Positions 24,119 to 34,321 of a stretch of DNA of 64,000 nucleotides are shown one piece after another. How positions within the stretch are numbered: position 1 is the stretch's first letter; every line of letters begins with the position of its first letter. The DNA is taken from positions 1 to 64,000 of the forward strand of contig JAFTWE010000043.1 in assembly GCA_017465465.1 (NCBI GenBank), read 5' to 3'. The DNA comes from Clostridia bacterium (GTDB lineage: Bacteria; Bacillota; Clostridia; Oscillospirales; Acutalibacteraceae). A program made the translations under genes and the position numbers. A model generated the notes under the pieces. The model ran no database searches and was not told the DNA's origin. It was given only the letters and a program-made list of their open reading frames with translations.

Positions 24119-26413
24119 TTATTTAACTGAAAGTTCGCCGTCAGCAACATCTACGCTAACGCTCTCAAGAGGTGCGTCAATGCTGTCAATAATCAAAGCG
24201 GCAATTTTATCTTCAACATTTCTGCGAATATAATTTCTCAAATCGCGCGCTCCGCGTTTACCTCCTACAGATTTTGAGGCAATGAGCTTAACAGCTTCAT
24301 CGGTATAGCTGAAGGCAATACCCTTATCAACAAGAGGCTCTTTGAGCTCGTCCAGCATAAGAACTGCAATTTTGCAGAAATCCTCTTCTTCAAGAGGTCT
24401 GAAAACAACAACCTCATCTACCCTGCCGATAAATTCAGGACGAAGGAATTCGCGAAGTGCTTTCATAGCCTTTTCGCTTGAAGCAGTTGCGGCAGTTTTG
24501 CCAAAGCCGAGAGCTGAATCCCCTCTTTCACTGCCTGCATTTGAGGTCATAACAATTACGGTATTATCAAAAGCAACTGTTCTGCCCTGAGCATCAGTGA
24601 TTTTGCCTTCATCAAGAATCTGAAGAAGAATATTCATAACATCAGGATGAGCTTTTTCAATTTCATCAAAAAGAATTACGCTGTAAGGCTTTCTGCGAAC
24701 CTTTTCGGTGAGCTGACCGGCTTCATCATAACCTACATAACCGGGTGGCGAGCCGATAATTCTTGAAACGCTGTGCTTTTCCATAAACTCGGACATATCA
24801 AGTCTGATAAGAGTTTCGGGAGTGTCAAAAAGCTCATTTGCAAGCTGCTTAACAAGCTCAGTTTTACCAACGCCTGTTGGACCTACAAAAATAAAAGATG
24901 CAGGTCGCTTGCGCGGGCTGATATTTACTCTGCCTCGTCTGATAGCGGCAGAAACCATATCCACAGCCTCATTCTGACCGATTACTTTAGACTTAAGCTT
25001 TTTATCGAGGTCAGCAAGGCGTCTTAAATCGCTTTCAACAATCTTCTGAGCAGGAATACCTGTCCAGAGCTGAATTACCCTTGCAAGGTCATCCTCGGTA
25101 ACAGCAACGTCTTTAATAAGCTCCTGAAGCTCGTCACACTTAGACTGAGCAACAATAATGTCGCCTTTTACCTTTGCAATAGCTTCATAGTCGATAATCT
25201 CTGTTTCTTCCATAAGCTCCTGCTGTTTTACCTTAAGAGCGGCAATTTCTTTTTCAAGAAGCTCGTGGTCGCTGATATTCTTATTGCGAAGATTTGCACA
25301 AGTGCAGGCTTCGTCAAGAAGGTCTATTGCTTTATCGGGTAAGAATCTATCGTTAATAAAGCGTTCAGAAAGAGAAACAGCTTTATAAATAAGATTGTCG
25401 CTGATTTTTACTCTGTGGTAATTTTCATAATAGTCTTTAATGCCTTTGAGCATCTGGCAGGTGTCTTCAATAGAAGGCTCTTCTACCTTAACAGACTGCA
25501 TTCTTCTTTCAAGAGCGGCATCTTTTTCAATATATTTACGGTACTCATTAAAGGTGGTAGCACCGATAATCTGCACTTCTCCTCTTGAAAGGGCAGGCTT
25601 TAAGATGTTAGCGGCATTCATTGAGCCCTCAGCATCTCCGCCTGTGCCGACAAGATTATGAACTTCATCAATGAAAAGAATAATATTGCCGTCTGTCTTA
25701 ACTTCTTCAACAAGGCCCTTTACTCTGCCTTCAAACTGACCGCGGAACTGAGTACCCGCAACAAGTGATGTAAGGTCAAGCAAATGAATTTCTTTGCTTG
25801 CAAGCTTTGCAGGAACATCGCCGTTAGCAATTTTAATAGCAAGACCTTCGGCAATAGCGGTTTTACCTACACCGGGCTCACCGATAAGACAAGGGTTATT
25901 TTTACTGCGGCGGCAAAGAATCTGAATTGTTCTGTAAATTTCATTATCTCTGCCTATAATTCTGTCAAGCTTGCCTTCCTTGGCACGCTGAGTAAGGTTA
26001 GTGCAATAAAGCGGAAGGAACTTTCTCTTTTTGTTGTTCTTTTCTCCTTTATCCTTAGATTTTTTATCCTTTTTGTCACCTTTTTTTTCGTCAGAATCAT
26101 CAGCTGAGCCGTCTTCATCATCCTTAGGCTTGCCCATCATACTCTGCATAAACGGGAATGTGGGAACTCCGCCTGGCTCAAAGCCTTCACCGTTATCACC
26201 CATACCCATCATTGCGCCGAACTGTTCGCTCATTGCATCAACATCATCTTCGGTGATACCCATATTTTCCATCATTTGCTTAATAGGACCTGTGGATTCC
26301 ATTGCACATTTAAGGCAAAGACCCTCTGAATCTGACTTTTTATCCCCGTCCATCTTAGTCATAAAAATCACCGCAGGACGGATTTTGCATTTACTGCATA
26401 AGACCTGTTTCAT
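24119..26413 (-). CDS. clpE: ClpE-type AAA+ unfoldase with N-terminal zinc finger
   Basis: 764 residues. Instead of the ClpN repeats it starts with a zinc finger CSKC (6-9)...CLKC (33-36), the hallmark of ClpE. An odd linker (about 95-130) is almost entirely Asp, Glu and Lys. Then AAA module 1 (Walker A GEPGVGKT about 178-185; Walker [15 protein letters not shown]), a coiled-coil/UVR-like middle, and AAA module 2 ([42 protein letters not shown]), ending in a D2-small domain. It unfolds proteins for ClpP in heat/protein stress. No ClpP or CtsR site is in the neighbourhood; it trails pgsA by 13 bp at the end of a long housekeeping run. Confidence 0.87.
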   Translation of the reverse strand: MKQVLCSKCKIRPAVIFMTKMDGDKKSDSEGLCLKCAMESTGPIKQMMENMGITEDDVDAMSEQFGAMMGMGDNGEGFEPGGVPTFPFMQSMMGKPKDDEDGSADDSDEKKGDKKDKKSKDKGEKNNKKRKFLPLYCTNLTQRAKEGKLDRIIGRDNEIYRTIQILCRRSKNNPCLIGEPGVGKTAIAEGLAIKIANGDVPAKLASKEIHLLDLTSLVAGTQFRGQFEGRVKGLVEEVKTDGNIILFIDEVHNLVGTGGDAEGSMNAANILKPALSRGEVQIIGATTFNEYRKYIEKDAALERRMQSVKVEEPSIEDTCQMLKGIKDYYENYHRVKISDNLIYKAVSLSERFINDRFLPDKAIDLLDEACTCANLRNKNISDHELLEKEIAALKVKQQELMEETEIIDYEAIAKVKGDIIVAQSKCDELQELIKDVAVTEDDLARVIQLWTGIPAQKIVESDLRRLADLDKKLKSKVIGQNEAVDMVSAAIRRGRVNISPRKRPASFIFVGPTGVGKTELVKQLANELFDTPETLIRLDMSEFMEKHSVSRIIGSPPGYVGYDEAGQLTEKVRRKPYSVILFDEIEKAHPDVMNILLQILDEGKITDAQGRTVAFDNTVIVMTSNAGSERGDSALGFGKTAATASSEKAMKALREFLRPEFIGRVDEVVVFRPLEEEDFCKIAVLMLDELKEPLVDKGIAFSYTDEAVKLIASKSVGGKRGARDLRNYIRRNVEDKIAALIIDSIDAPLESVSVDVADGELSVK

Positions 26414-26426
26414 ATTTTCTCCTAAA

Positions 26427-27050
26427 TTATTTTCTTTCTTTCATTTTATCGGCAACCTGCTTGAAGGTTGACGGAAGATAGCTTAAAAATGCAAGCACTG
26501 TTATGAACGCCGAAACAACCACAAGCACAAGAAGAAGTTTTTCGGGAATTGCCCAGAGATGAGAAAGTACGCCAACCTCGGGACCAAACATAACTATAAA
26601 AATCATAACCAGATAAAACACCATTGTTGCTGTTTTGCCCACAATTTCTGCGGCGACGGGACGAAGCCCCACAAGAAGCATAAGTCCGCCGAAAACAACC
26701 ATAACCAATTCTTTGATTACAAAAATAAGGAATACCCAGCTGAAGGTGTTAATAAGCTCAACGGTGCTGTTGCGGAACTCAAGATAAAACACGATTGAAA
26801 GTGTAATCTGAGTGAGCTTATCTGCAACGGGGTCAAGCAATTTACCTAAATCTGACACCTGATTAAGCTTGCGGGCAAGCTTACCGTCAAAAAAGTCAGT
26901 ACTTCCTGATACAACCAACACGATGAGAGCGATAATCTCATGGTCATTGTAAAAAAGAACGGCAAAAACAGGGATAAGAGCTATTCTTATGTAAGACAGC
27001 CAGTTGGGAATCGTGTTCCAATCTTTTAAAATGGTTTTAATCTGATTCAT
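26427..27050 (-). CDS. pgsA: CDP-diacylglycerol-glycerol-3-phosphate 3-phosphatidyltransferase
   Basis: 207-residue membrane enzyme making phosphatidylglycerol phosphate. The full CDP-alcohol phosphotransferase motif is present: DFFDGKLARKLNQVSDLGKL then LDPVADK (D-x2-DG-x2-AR-x8-G-x3-D-x3-D). About five membrane spans. The start follows AAGGAG. Between cvpA-like and clpE genes. Confidence 0.93.
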   Translation of the reverse strand: MNQIKTILKDWNTIPNWLSYIRIALIPVFAVLFYNDHEIIALIVLVVSGSTDFFDGKLARKLNQVSDLGKLLDPVADKLTQITLSIVFYLEFRNSTVELINTFSWVFLIFVIKELVMVVFGGLMLLVGLRPVAAEIVGKTATMVFYLVMIFIVMFGPEVGVLSHLWAIPEKLLLVLVVVSAFITVLAFLSYLPSTFKQVADKMKERK

Positions 27051-27061
27051 AGTAACTCTCC

Positions 27062-27580
27062 TTAAATCAAACTTTTAATTTCAGGAAAAACGACATCAAT
27101 AATCTGCGAGTCGATTTCCATAACTTTTGAATTACTTATTGCATTAACCAAAGGCTCATAGCCGGTCATTGCAACAAAGTTTATAACCAAACAAATTGCA
27201 GTAACAAGCAAAAATCCGCAAAGGGCACCGATTAAAAGCCCAAGCGCCTTATTGGCAGTTTTAATAAGGGGAAGCTTAAAGAATCGGTCTATAAGGCTTA
27301 TTATCAATTTAATGAGAATTGATGCGCCCACAAAAAGAGCAATCAAAGAAATAAGCCTGATTTTTTGCTCTGACAAAACATCATCCTCAAATAATGAGGT
27401 ATTTTCAATTAAAAACCTTGCAACATCTCCGTAGTAAACTTTGGTTACTACAGCTGCCGCAAAAAATGAAAAGAACTCAAGAATTGAACGGGCAAAGCCT
27501 TTGCGATAATAATAACCCACACATAGGATAAATATCAAGCATAAAACTATGTCTATTATGTAAATTTTTAAAAAATCCAT
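27062..27580 (-). CDS. CvpA-family membrane protein
   Basis: 172 residues with four hydrophobic segments: IYIIDIVLCLIFILCVGYYY, then FFAAAVVTKVYYG, LISLIALFVGASILIKLIIS and ALGLLIGALCGFLLVTAICL. The order, RKGFARSILEF after TM1 and KTANKALGLLIGALCGF before TM4 match the CvpA (colicin V production) family, a poorly understood group linked to envelope homeostasis. AAGGAG precedes the ATG. Confidence 0.85.
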   Translation of the reverse strand: MDFLKIYIIDIVLCLIFILCVGYYYRKGFARSILEFFSFFAAAVVTKVYYGDVARFLIENTSLFEDDVLSEQKIRLISLIALFVGASILIKLIISLIDRFFKLPLIKTANKALGLLIGALCGFLLVTAICLVINFVAMTGYEPLVNAISNSKVMEIDSQIIDVVFPEIKSLI

Positions 27581-27590
27581 CCGTTACTCC

Positions 27591-28751
27591 TTAAAAAGGC
27601 ATACAAATTATTTCAACAGGGGTAATCATATAAACCTTTTTGTTTGAAACAACTATATCATTAGCGGAAACATCTGCACTCATTTCAGCCTTGATTTCAC
27701 CTTTTTTGTTATAAATAGTAATCTTACTGTCAGTTAAAACCGCCATATAACGCTCATTAACCGAAACAGCTTTGGCAGAAGAGCCTAAATCAACAGAATA
27801 AATCTTTTCGTCACGGTCATACACATCAACCACAACATTTGAATCACTACCGTATTTCAGCATAGAAATTGCTGTGTAGCGCGAATCAATATGGCTTATA
27901 TCGTGAAGAGTGTTTGATTCAAAGCTGTGCTCGGTTGCTTTGGTGGAATTGTCTGTAATATAAGCGCGCTGTTTATCGGTTATAACCTCAATGTCGTGAG
28001 ATTTTACATATCTTACGCTGATTACAACATTCTGATTAAAGTCAAAGCAAGAAACATATTCTTCTGAATCAAACTTGAACACATAAACCTTGGAATCGGT
28101 TTCTGCATTCTCAGATTTAACAGTACCTACAACTGCATATTTACCGTCAGAGGAAAGGTCAATGCAGGTAACAAGCTCGCTTGCAAAATTCCAGGTAAAA
28201 ATCTCCTCCTGAGATTTGTTAAAGGCGGTAAAAACCGTCTGATTATTACCCGTAATACAAGATACGGCAAAGTTACCCTTTTCACCTATTGCGGCACAGG
28301 TAATTTTATTTTTAAGTTCAGATGTAGAAACAACCTTTGAAGTGTTCTGAATTCTGAGCTTACCTGAATCAGTGTCATATACAACAGCCTTACCGTCTTT
28401 AAAATCGATTACCGGTGAGCCGTATTCTATTGTTTCGGTAGAAAGCTCCTTGGCAGATGAGCTGAGAAGAAGTGTTCGGTCATCAGCAAAGGTAAAAAGC
28501 TTATCAGAATAAACAAAAGCCTTTTTAATTCCTGTGCCCTCAACCGAATAAGGATAGCCATCGCCTGCACCTAAATTTGAAATTGAAATTTTAATATTTT
28601 CAACAACACTTGTAAGGGTTATTCCGCCTAACATTCTTGCGGCGAAGAAAATAAGTGTTATTGCAATAAACACAATTAAAGCAATTTTCAAAGCCAGAGC
28701 AACTCCGGGCTTTAATTTTTGAGATTTTTTCTTTTTTTGATTATTTGCCAC
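27591..28751 (-). CDS. DUF5711 family membrane-anchored beta-propeller-like protein
   Basis: 386 residues. A Lys-rich N-terminus (NNQKKKKSQKLKPG) and one membrane span (ALALKIALIVFIAITLIFFA), then an extracytoplasmic domain of repeated WD/PQQ-like strands (SSDGKYAVVGTVKSEN; NERYMAVLTDSKITIYNKKG). This matches what I know of DUF5711, common in Clostridia and of unknown function. It starts with GTG after AGGGGTG. Lies between truA and cvpA. Confidence 0.75.
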   Translation of the reverse strand: MANNQKKKKSQKLKPGVALALKIALIVFIAITLIFFAARMLGGITLTSVVENIKISISNLGAGDGYPYSVEGTGIKKAFVYSDKLFTFADDRTLLLSSSAKELSTETIEYGSPVIDFKDGKAVVYDTDSGKLRIQNTSKVVSTSELKNKITCAAIGEKGNFAVSCITGNNQTVFTAFNKSQEEIFTWNFASELVTCIDLSSDGKYAVVGTVKSENAETDSKVYVFKFDSEEYVSCFDFNQNVVISVRYVKSHDIEVITDKQRAYITDNSTKATEHSFESNTLHDISHIDSRYTAISMLKYGSDSNVVVDVYDRDEKIYSVDLGSSAKAVSVNERYMAVLTDSKITIYNKKGEIKAEMSADVSANDIVVSNKKVYMITPVEIICMPF

Positions 28752-28762
28752 TATATCACCCC

Positions 28763-29497
28763 TTAATAAAAGACTTTATTAAGATACAGACCGTGAGCGG
28801 GAGCAGTTCTCCCCGCTTGATTACGGTCAAGAGAATTTATAATTTTACCTATTGAGTCGGCAGAAATTCTACCCTCCGCAACCTCAAGAAGCGTGCCGAC
28901 CATAATACGCACCATATTATATAAAAAGCCGTCAGCTTTAACGGTAAAACAAACTTCTTCGTCATTTTGAGTAACCGCCGCATATTCAACTGTTCTGACA
29001 AAATCTTCAACAGTTGTTTTAGAAGCGCAAAAGGCTGAAAAATCGTGTTTACCGACAAACGCCTGAGCCGCTTTATTGAGAAGCTCGGCATCAAGAGGCT
29101 TTTTATAATGAAGATATCTGTCCTGTAAAAAGGGATTGCGCTGGGGACTGTTCCATATTTTATATATATATTCCTTACCCTTGCAATCATACCTTGCGTG
29201 AAATTCCATAGGAACTTTAACACATTCTTTAACAGCAATATCATCAGGAAGAACAGCATTCATTGCACCAACAAATCTGAATGGGTCAATGGGGCTTTCA
29301 GTTCTCATATTGAAGCAGAAATTATTGGCGTGAACACCTGAATCAGTACGGCTGCAACCAACTATATTTTCTCTTTTTCCGAGAATTTTTTCAATAGCAT
29401 CCTGCACAGCCTGCTGAACGGTAATTCCGTTTGGCTGAACCTGCCAACCGTGATAATCAGTGCCGTCATAAGCTATTGTAACAAGTAAATTTCTCAA
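28763..29497 (-). CDS. truA: tRNA pseudouridine synthase A
   Basis: 244 residues; forms pseudouridine at positions 38-40 of tRNA anticodon arms. Catalytic Asp in GCSRTDSGVHA; further family phrases YDGTDYHGWQVQPNGITVQ, FHARYDCKGKEYIYKIW, FLYNMVRIMVGTLLEV and GRTAPAHGLYL. Starts with TTG, which abuts the ecfT stop (TAATTG) with AAAGGTGA upstream, so translation is coupled to ecfT. The ecfA-ecfT-truA order is widespread in Firmicutes. Confidence 0.95.
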   Translation of the reverse strand: MRNLLVTIAYDGTDYHGWQVQPNGITVQQAVQDAIEKILGKRENIVGCSRTDSGVHANNFCFNMRTESPIDPFRFVGAMNAVLPDDIAVKECVKVPMEFHARYDCKGKEYIYKIWNSPQRNPFLQDRYLHYKKPLDAELLNKAAQAFVGKHDFSAFCASKTTVEDFVRTVEYAAVTQNDEEVCFTVKADGFLYNMVRIMVGTLLEVAEGRISADSIGKIINSLDRNQAGRTAPAHGLYLNKVFY

Positions 29498-30313
29498 TTA
29501 AATCACCTTTGTGAAGTAATGATTTAACAAAACAAGACCTGCAATGAGCAAAGCGGTAACTGCCAATGCACCGAAATCTGTTGCTTTAAGCTTCATTTGC
29601 TTCATTCTTGTTCTGCCGTCACCGCCAACATAACAGCGGCAATCCATTGCATCTGCAAGCTCGTAAGCACGCCTGATAGATGAAACAAAAAGCGGAACGA
29701 TTATAGGAATCAAAGCCTTGACCTTTTCAATAAGTCCGCCTGAATCCAAATCTGCGCCCCTTGCCTTTTGAGCATTTGAGATTCTGTCAATTTCTTCAAT
29801 AAGAGTCGGAATAAATCTCAAAGCAAGGGTCATCATCATAGCAAGAGAATGAACGGGAATTTTAAACACCTTAAGGGGTGACAAAAGCCGTTCAATAGCA
29901 TCTGTCAGCATTGTGGGAGTGGTGGTATAAGTAAGAAGTGAGCTTATAATCACAAGGCAGATAATTCTCACAGCCATAAATACGGCGGTGAAAATACCTT
30001 TAGTGGTGATATGAATAAAGCTCCATTCAAAAAGCGTTGTTCCGCCTCTTACATAAAAAAGATTAAGAACACCAGTAAACACAACTATAATTGCTATAGG
30101 TTTAACACTTTTAAGCACCATTTTGAAAGGTACACCGGAAACAGCTACAAGCAAAGCGGTTATTGCAACCATAAGCAGAAGAGAAGGAATACTTTTGCAA
30201 ACAAAAATTGCAATTATCAGCGCAAAGGTCAGCAGAATTTTCATTCTGGCGTCCATTTTATGCAGAAATGAATTACCGATAAAATACTGACCGATTGTAA
30301 TATCTTTAATCAT
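29498..30313 (-). CDS. ecfT: ECF transporter T component
   Basis: 271-residue membrane scaffold of an energy-coupling factor transporter, linking ATPases to vitamin-binding S subunits. Five to six membrane spans; the coupling motifs are ARG in ISNAQKARGADLDSG and the second, altered copy AMDCRCYVGG. Overlaps ecfA2 by 8 bases. GGAGGGG precedes the ATG. No S component gene is in the window, so this is a group II module shared by several S subunits. Confidence 0.95.
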   Translation of the reverse strand: MIKDITIGQYFIGNSFLHKMDARMKILLTFALIIAIFVCKSIPSLLLMVAITALLVAVSGVPFKMVLKSVKPIAIIVVFTGVLNLFYVRGGTTLFEWSFIHITTKGIFTAVFMAVRIICLVIISSLLTYTTTPTMLTDAIERLLSPLKVFKIPVHSLAMMMTLALRFIPTLIEEIDRISNAQKARGADLDSGGLIEKVKALIPIIVPLFVSSIRRAYELADAMDCRCYVGGDGRTRMKQMKLKATDFGALAVTALLIAGLVLLNHYFTKVI

Positions 30314-31175
30314 TGTGTCCCCTCCTTTTTAAAATTTCAGAAAGGACTGTTAAACCCTGCTCGACTGTATAAACATCTTCGTTTATTTCAATTCCCTTTT
30401 CTTTCAGAAGAGAGAACACTCTTGTTATCTGAGGAACATTAAGTCCGATTTCGGAAAGACGGTCACAATTTGAATATACTGTTTTAACATCACCGTACAT
30501 TTCGACCTTGCCTTTGTTCATAACAATTACCTTATCGGCAACCTTGGCAATATCTTCCATAGAGTGTGAAACAAGAATAACTGTGCATCCCGTCTGCTTC
30601 TGATAATTTTTAACAAGAGAAAGAATAACATCTCTTCCCTTAGGGTCAAGACCTGCTGTAGGCTCATCTAAAATAAGCACCTCAGGCTCCATAGCCATAA
30701 CACCTGCGATTGCGGCACGGCGCTTCTCGCCTCCTGAAAGGTCAAAGGGAGATTTGTCCATATGCTCCTTTTTAAGACCGACATACATTGCCGCCTTAAC
30801 AACTCTTGCTGTTATTTCTTTTTCAGACAGCTTCATATTGCGGGGTCCAAAGGCAATATCCTTTGCAACAGTTTCTTCAAAAAGCTGATATTCGGGATAT
30901 TGGAAGCAAAGACCAACCTTAAAACGGGCCTCTCTCGTTGCTTTTTTATCAGAATGAATATCCTTGCCGTTTAAATAAACTGAGCCGCTTGTAGGCTTAA
31001 TAAGGCCGTTAAGATGCTGAACAAGGGTGCTTTTACCTGAGCCTGTATGACCGATAAGACCGATGAAATCGCCTTTTTCAATATCCAAGCTCACATTGTC
31101 AAGAGCTGTTGAGCAGGAAGGAGTTCCTATATTGTATTGATAAGTTAAGTTTTTAACTGAAATTACTGTGCTCAT
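30306..31175 (-). CDS. ecfA2: ECF transporter ATPase, EcfA2 type
   Basis: 289 residues. Walker A GHTGSGKST, Q-loop FQYPEYQLFEETVAKDIAFG (the pattern that marks EcfA2), signature LSGGEKRRAAIAG, Walker B VLILDEPTAGLDP, switch His in VSHSMED. The ATG at 31175 shares its A with the ecfA1 stop (TGATG) and has GGAGGTGA upstream; pairs with EcfA1 to power the ECF module. Confidence 0.95.
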   Translation of the reverse strand: MSTVISVKNLTYQYNIGTPSCSTALDNVSLDIEKGDFIGLIGHTGSGKSTLVQHLNGLIKPTSGSVYLNGKDIHSDKKATREARFKVGLCFQYPEYQLFEETVAKDIAFGPRNMKLSEKEITARVVKAAMYVGLKKEHMDKSPFDLSGGEKRRAAIAGVMAMEPEVLILDEPTAGLDPKGRDVILSLVKNYQKQTGCTVILVSHSMEDIAKVADKVIVMNKGKVEMYGDVKTVYSNCDRLSEIGLNVPQITRVFSLLKEKGIEINEDVYTVEQGLTVLSEILKRRGHND

Positions 31176-32041
31176 CACTTCACCTCCAAAAAAGAGAAGA
31201 GAGCATCAGCACATTCTTCTTCATTTAATACATTGTAATTTACCGAAAAGCCTGCTTTGTTGAGCCTGTATGCAAGCTCGGTTGCCTGGGGAACATCAAG
31301 GCCCAAAGACTTGATAAGCTCAACATTGGAAAACACATCCCGAGGTTCACCGTCAAGGCAGATTTTGCCGTCATTCATAACAACAACTCTGTCAGCCTTA
31401 ACAGCCTCATCCATATAATGAGTAATTAAAACAACAGTAATACCAAGCTCGTCGCAAAGCATTTTTATGGTATCCATAACCTCTTTGCGTCCTCGCGGGT
31501 CAAGCATAGCAGTCGGCTCATCCATAACGATACAGTCAGTCTGCATAGCGATTATACCTGCAATGGCTACACGCTGTTTCTGACCGCCTGAAAGCTTGTG
31601 AGGCTCACGGTCTTTAAATTCATACATACCCACAGCTTTAAGGGCATTGTCAACACGCTTGCGGATTTCTTCGGGAGGAACGCCTAAATTTTCGGGTCCG
31701 AAAGCAACATCATCCTCAACGATAGTAGCTACAAGCTGATTATCGGGGTTTTGAAAAACCATACCCACCTTGCGGCGGATATCAATAATTCTGCTTTCAT
31801 CATCGGTAGGGATACCGTCAACCTCAACACTGCCTGACTGAGGAACAAGGAGCGCATTCATCATTTTGGCGGCGGTTGATTTGCCGCTGCCGTTGTGACC
31901 GAGAATTGCAATAAACTGACCCTTAGGTATTTCAAGAGAAAAATCAGTTAAAACAGGAGTTGTAACATTCTCCTCCTCTTCGTCAACCGAAGTATAAGCA
32001 AAAGTAACATTATTAAATTTTATGAGTATGTCCTTATTCAT
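31175..32041 (-). CDS. ecfA1: ECF transporter ATPase, EcfA1 type
   Basis: 288 residues. Walker [14 protein letters not shown]-loop [20 protein letters not shown] (EcfA1 pattern), signature [13 protein letters not shown], Walker [14 protein letters not shown], switch THYMDEA. I chose ATG 32041 (MNKDILIKF), preceded by AAAGGC, over a longer frame overlapping the methyltransferase gene. Confidence 0.95.
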   Translation of the reverse strand: MNKDILIKFNNVTFAYTSVDEEEENVTTPVLTDFSLEIPKGQFIAILGHNGSGKSTAAKMMNALLVPQSGSVEVDGIPTDDESRIIDIRRKVGMVFQNPDNQLVATIVEDDVAFGPENLGVPPEEIRKRVDNALKAVGMYEFKDREPHKLSGGQKQRVAIAGIIAMQTDCIVMDEPTAMLDPRGRKEVMDTIKMLCDELGITVVLITHYMDEAVKADRVVVMNDGKICLDGEPRDVFSNVELIKSLGLDVPQATELAYRLNKAGFSVNYNVLNEEECADALFSFLEVK

Positions 32042-32064
32042 AATAATGCCTTTCAAATAGAAGC

Positions 32065-32931
32065 TTAATCTTTTAACCACATAGCTGATGCTCCGCAAGG
32101 AAGCACCATACCTGTTTTGGTAACAGGGAGTCCGATTTCATCACAGGTGAGCTTTCCTCCGTAACGCTTTGATACAAGTGAGCCTAAAATATACTCCATA
32201 ACAGACGGAGAAAGCCCTGTTGTATATGAATTTATAAGCACCATAAGAGGGTCATCTGAAAGCACCTGAGAGCAAATTTCAGCAAAGGAATAAATTTCAT
32301 CCTCAAGCTTCCAGACCTCACCGCCCGGACCTCTTCCGTATGAGGGCGGGTCCATAATGATAATATCGTATTTATTACCTCGTCTGATTTCTCTGTTGAC
32401 AAACTTGATACAATCGTCAACAATCCACCTTACCGGTGCGCCGTCAACACCTGAGGCAACGGCATTTTCTTTAGCCCAGGCAACCATACCCTTTGAAGCG
32501 TCAACATGAACAACGCTTGCTCCCGCCTTAAGGGCGGCAACTGTTGCACCGCCTGTGTAAGCAAAGAGGTTGAGCACCTTAACAGGTCTGCCTGCATTTT
32601 TGATGAGGTTCATCATAAAATCCCAGTTGACAGCCTGCTCAGGAAAAAGGCCTGTATGCTTAAAGCCCATTGGCTTAACATTGAAGGCTAAATCCTTATA
32701 GTTAATTCTCCACGCATCGGGAATTTTTTTATACTGCTCCCACTTACCGCCGCCTGTCTGTGAGCGGTGGTAACGAGCGTGAGCATTTTTCCACAAAGGG
32801 TGGTTTTTGGGTGTTTTCCATATAACCTGAGGGTCAGGTCTTATAAGAACAATGTTGCCCCAGCGTTCAAGTCTTTCACCGTCAGAGCAATCAATAAGCT
32901 CATAATCTGACCAATCTACAGTATTTCTCAT
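32065..32931 (-). CDS. Class I SAM methyltransferase, RlmI/RlmK-like rRNA m5C family
   Basis: 288 residues. SAM motif I is [20 protein letters not shown], followed by [17 protein letters not shown] and the catalytic-type [12 protein letters not shown]. These match the Methyltrans_SAM family (rRNA cytosine/guanine methyltransferases), but it lacks the N-terminal PUA domain of RlmI and has instead a short [20 protein letters not shown] head. Target base unknown. Sits between glmM and ecfA1 on the long minus-strand run. Confidence 0.85.
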   Translation of the reverse strand: MRNTVDWSDYELIDCSDGERLERWGNIVLIRPDPQVIWKTPKNHPLWKNAHARYHRSQTGGGKWEQYKKIPDAWRINYKDLAFNVKPMGFKHTGLFPEQAVNWDFMMNLIKNAGRPVKVLNLFAYTGGATVAALKAGASVVHVDASKGMVAWAKENAVASGVDGAPVRWIVDDCIKFVNREIRRGNKYDIIIMDPPSYGRGPGGEVWKLEDEIYSFAEICSQVLSDDPLMVLINSYTTGLSPSVMEYILGSLVSKRYGGKLTCDEIGLPVTKTGMVLPCGASAMWLKD

Positions 32932-32947
32932 ATATTTGCCGTCCTAA

Positions 32948-34297
32948 TTAAATAAGTCTTTCTTTAACAACCTGTGCTATTTCATCAGCGAGAACAGTAA
33001 TCTGCTTTTCGTCCTTGCCTTCAAGCATAACTCTCACAAGAGGCTCTGTGCCTGATACACGAACAAGAACTCTGCCTGAATCACCAAGCTCTCTTTCTGC
33101 GCTTTCAATAGCCTTTTTGATTTCTTCATCGTTTTCGTAGCGTTTTTTGCCCATCTGAGAAACCTTAACATTAACGAGAACCTGAGGATAAACCTCCATT
33201 TCGTCTGCAAGCTCAGAGAGCTTTTTGCCTGTTCTCTTCATAACTGAGAGAAGCTGAATTGCTGTGAGCTGACCGTCACCTGTTGTTGCATAATCATAAA
33301 AGATTACGTGACCTGACTGCTCACCGCCGATTTTATAGTTGTTGGCTTTCATATTTTCAAGAACATATCTGTCGCCAACCTTAGTTTTTTCACATTTGAT
33401 GCCGTGCTCTTCGCAGAACTTAAAGAAGCCCATATTGCTCATAACGGTAACAACTGCGGTATTATCCTTAAGCACTCCGCGTTTTTTCATATCTGATGCA
33501 CAGATAGCAATAATCTTGTCACCGTCAACAATTCTTCCTTTTTCATCAACAGCCAACATTCTGTCAGCATCGCCGTCAAAAGCGAAGCCTACATCACAGC
33601 CGTTTTCAACAACAAGCTGCTGAAGACCCTCCATGTGGGTTGAGCCGCACTTACGGTTGATGTTTACACCGTTTGGAATTGATGAGCGAACATACATATC
33701 GGCACCCAAATCGGTAAACAGCTCGTGAGCGGTAACACTCGAAGCACCGTTTGCACAGTCAAGAGCTACCTTATACTCTTCAAATGTGCAGTCAACCGTA
33801 CTTTCAAGGTAACGGACATAATCGAAAATAGGCATTTCGGAGGTTCTTGTTCTTCCAACATCTGCACCAACCTTAACAGGAGGAACGCTCGCACCGTCGA
33901 GAATAATAGCCTCAATTTTTTCTTCAAGCTCGTCAGGGAGCTTAAAGCCGTCTTTCTGGAAAATTTTAATTCCGTTATATTCACAAGGGTTATGAGATGC
34001 AGTAATCATAACAGCCGCATCATATTTATATTTTTTAACAAGATAAGCAACTGCAGGAGTGGGAAGCACACCCAAGTGCATAACATCCGCACCAACTGAG
34101 CAAAGACCTGCCGTAAGGGCTGAGCAAAGCATATTTGATGAAATTCTGGTATCCATGCCAATCATAACCTTGGGTCGCTTTTTATTGCCGTCAATTAAAA
34201 CCATTGCGGCGGCTCTGCCAATCTGCAAAGCAAGCTCACAGGTAAGCTCTGTGTTTGCAACACCTCTTGCACCGTCTGTTCCGAATAATCTGCCCAT
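32948..34297 (-). CDS. glmM: Phosphoglucosamine mutase
   Basis: 449 residues; converts glucosamine-6-P to glucosamine-1-P for UDP-GlcNAc and peptidoglycan. N-terminus GRLFGTDGARGVAN, catalytic phosphoserine loop AAVMITASHNPCEYNGIKIF, metal loop FAFDGDADRMLAVDE, sugar loop GGEQSGHVIF, and phosphate-binding RVSGTEPLVRVM. I chose ATG 34297 with GGAGG upstream. Fits functionally with murE and dacF elsewhere in the window. Confidence 0.96.
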   Translation of the reverse strand: MGRLFGTDGARGVANTELTCELALQIGRAAAMVLIDGNKKRPKVMIGMDTRISSNMLCSALTAGLCSVGADVMHLGVLPTPAVAYLVKKYKYDAAVMITASHNPCEYNGIKIFQKDGFKLPDELEEKIEAIILDGASVPPVKVGADVGRTRTSEMPIFDYVRYLESTVDCTFEEYKVALDCANGASSVTAHELFTDLGADMYVRSSIPNGVNINRKCGSTHMEGLQQLVVENGCDVGFAFDGDADRMLAVDEKGRIVDGDKIIAICASDMKKRGVLKDNTAVVTVMSNMGFFKFCEEHGIKCEKTKVGDRYVLENMKANNYKIGGEQSGHVIFYDYATTGDGQLTAIQLLSVMKRTGKKLSELADEMEVYPQVLVNVKVSQMGKKRYENDEEIKKAIESAERELGDSGRVLVRVSGTEPLVRVMLEGKDEKQITVLADEIAQVVKERLI

Positions 34298-34321
34298 AAT
34301 TACCTCCAAATTAAGTTAAAA

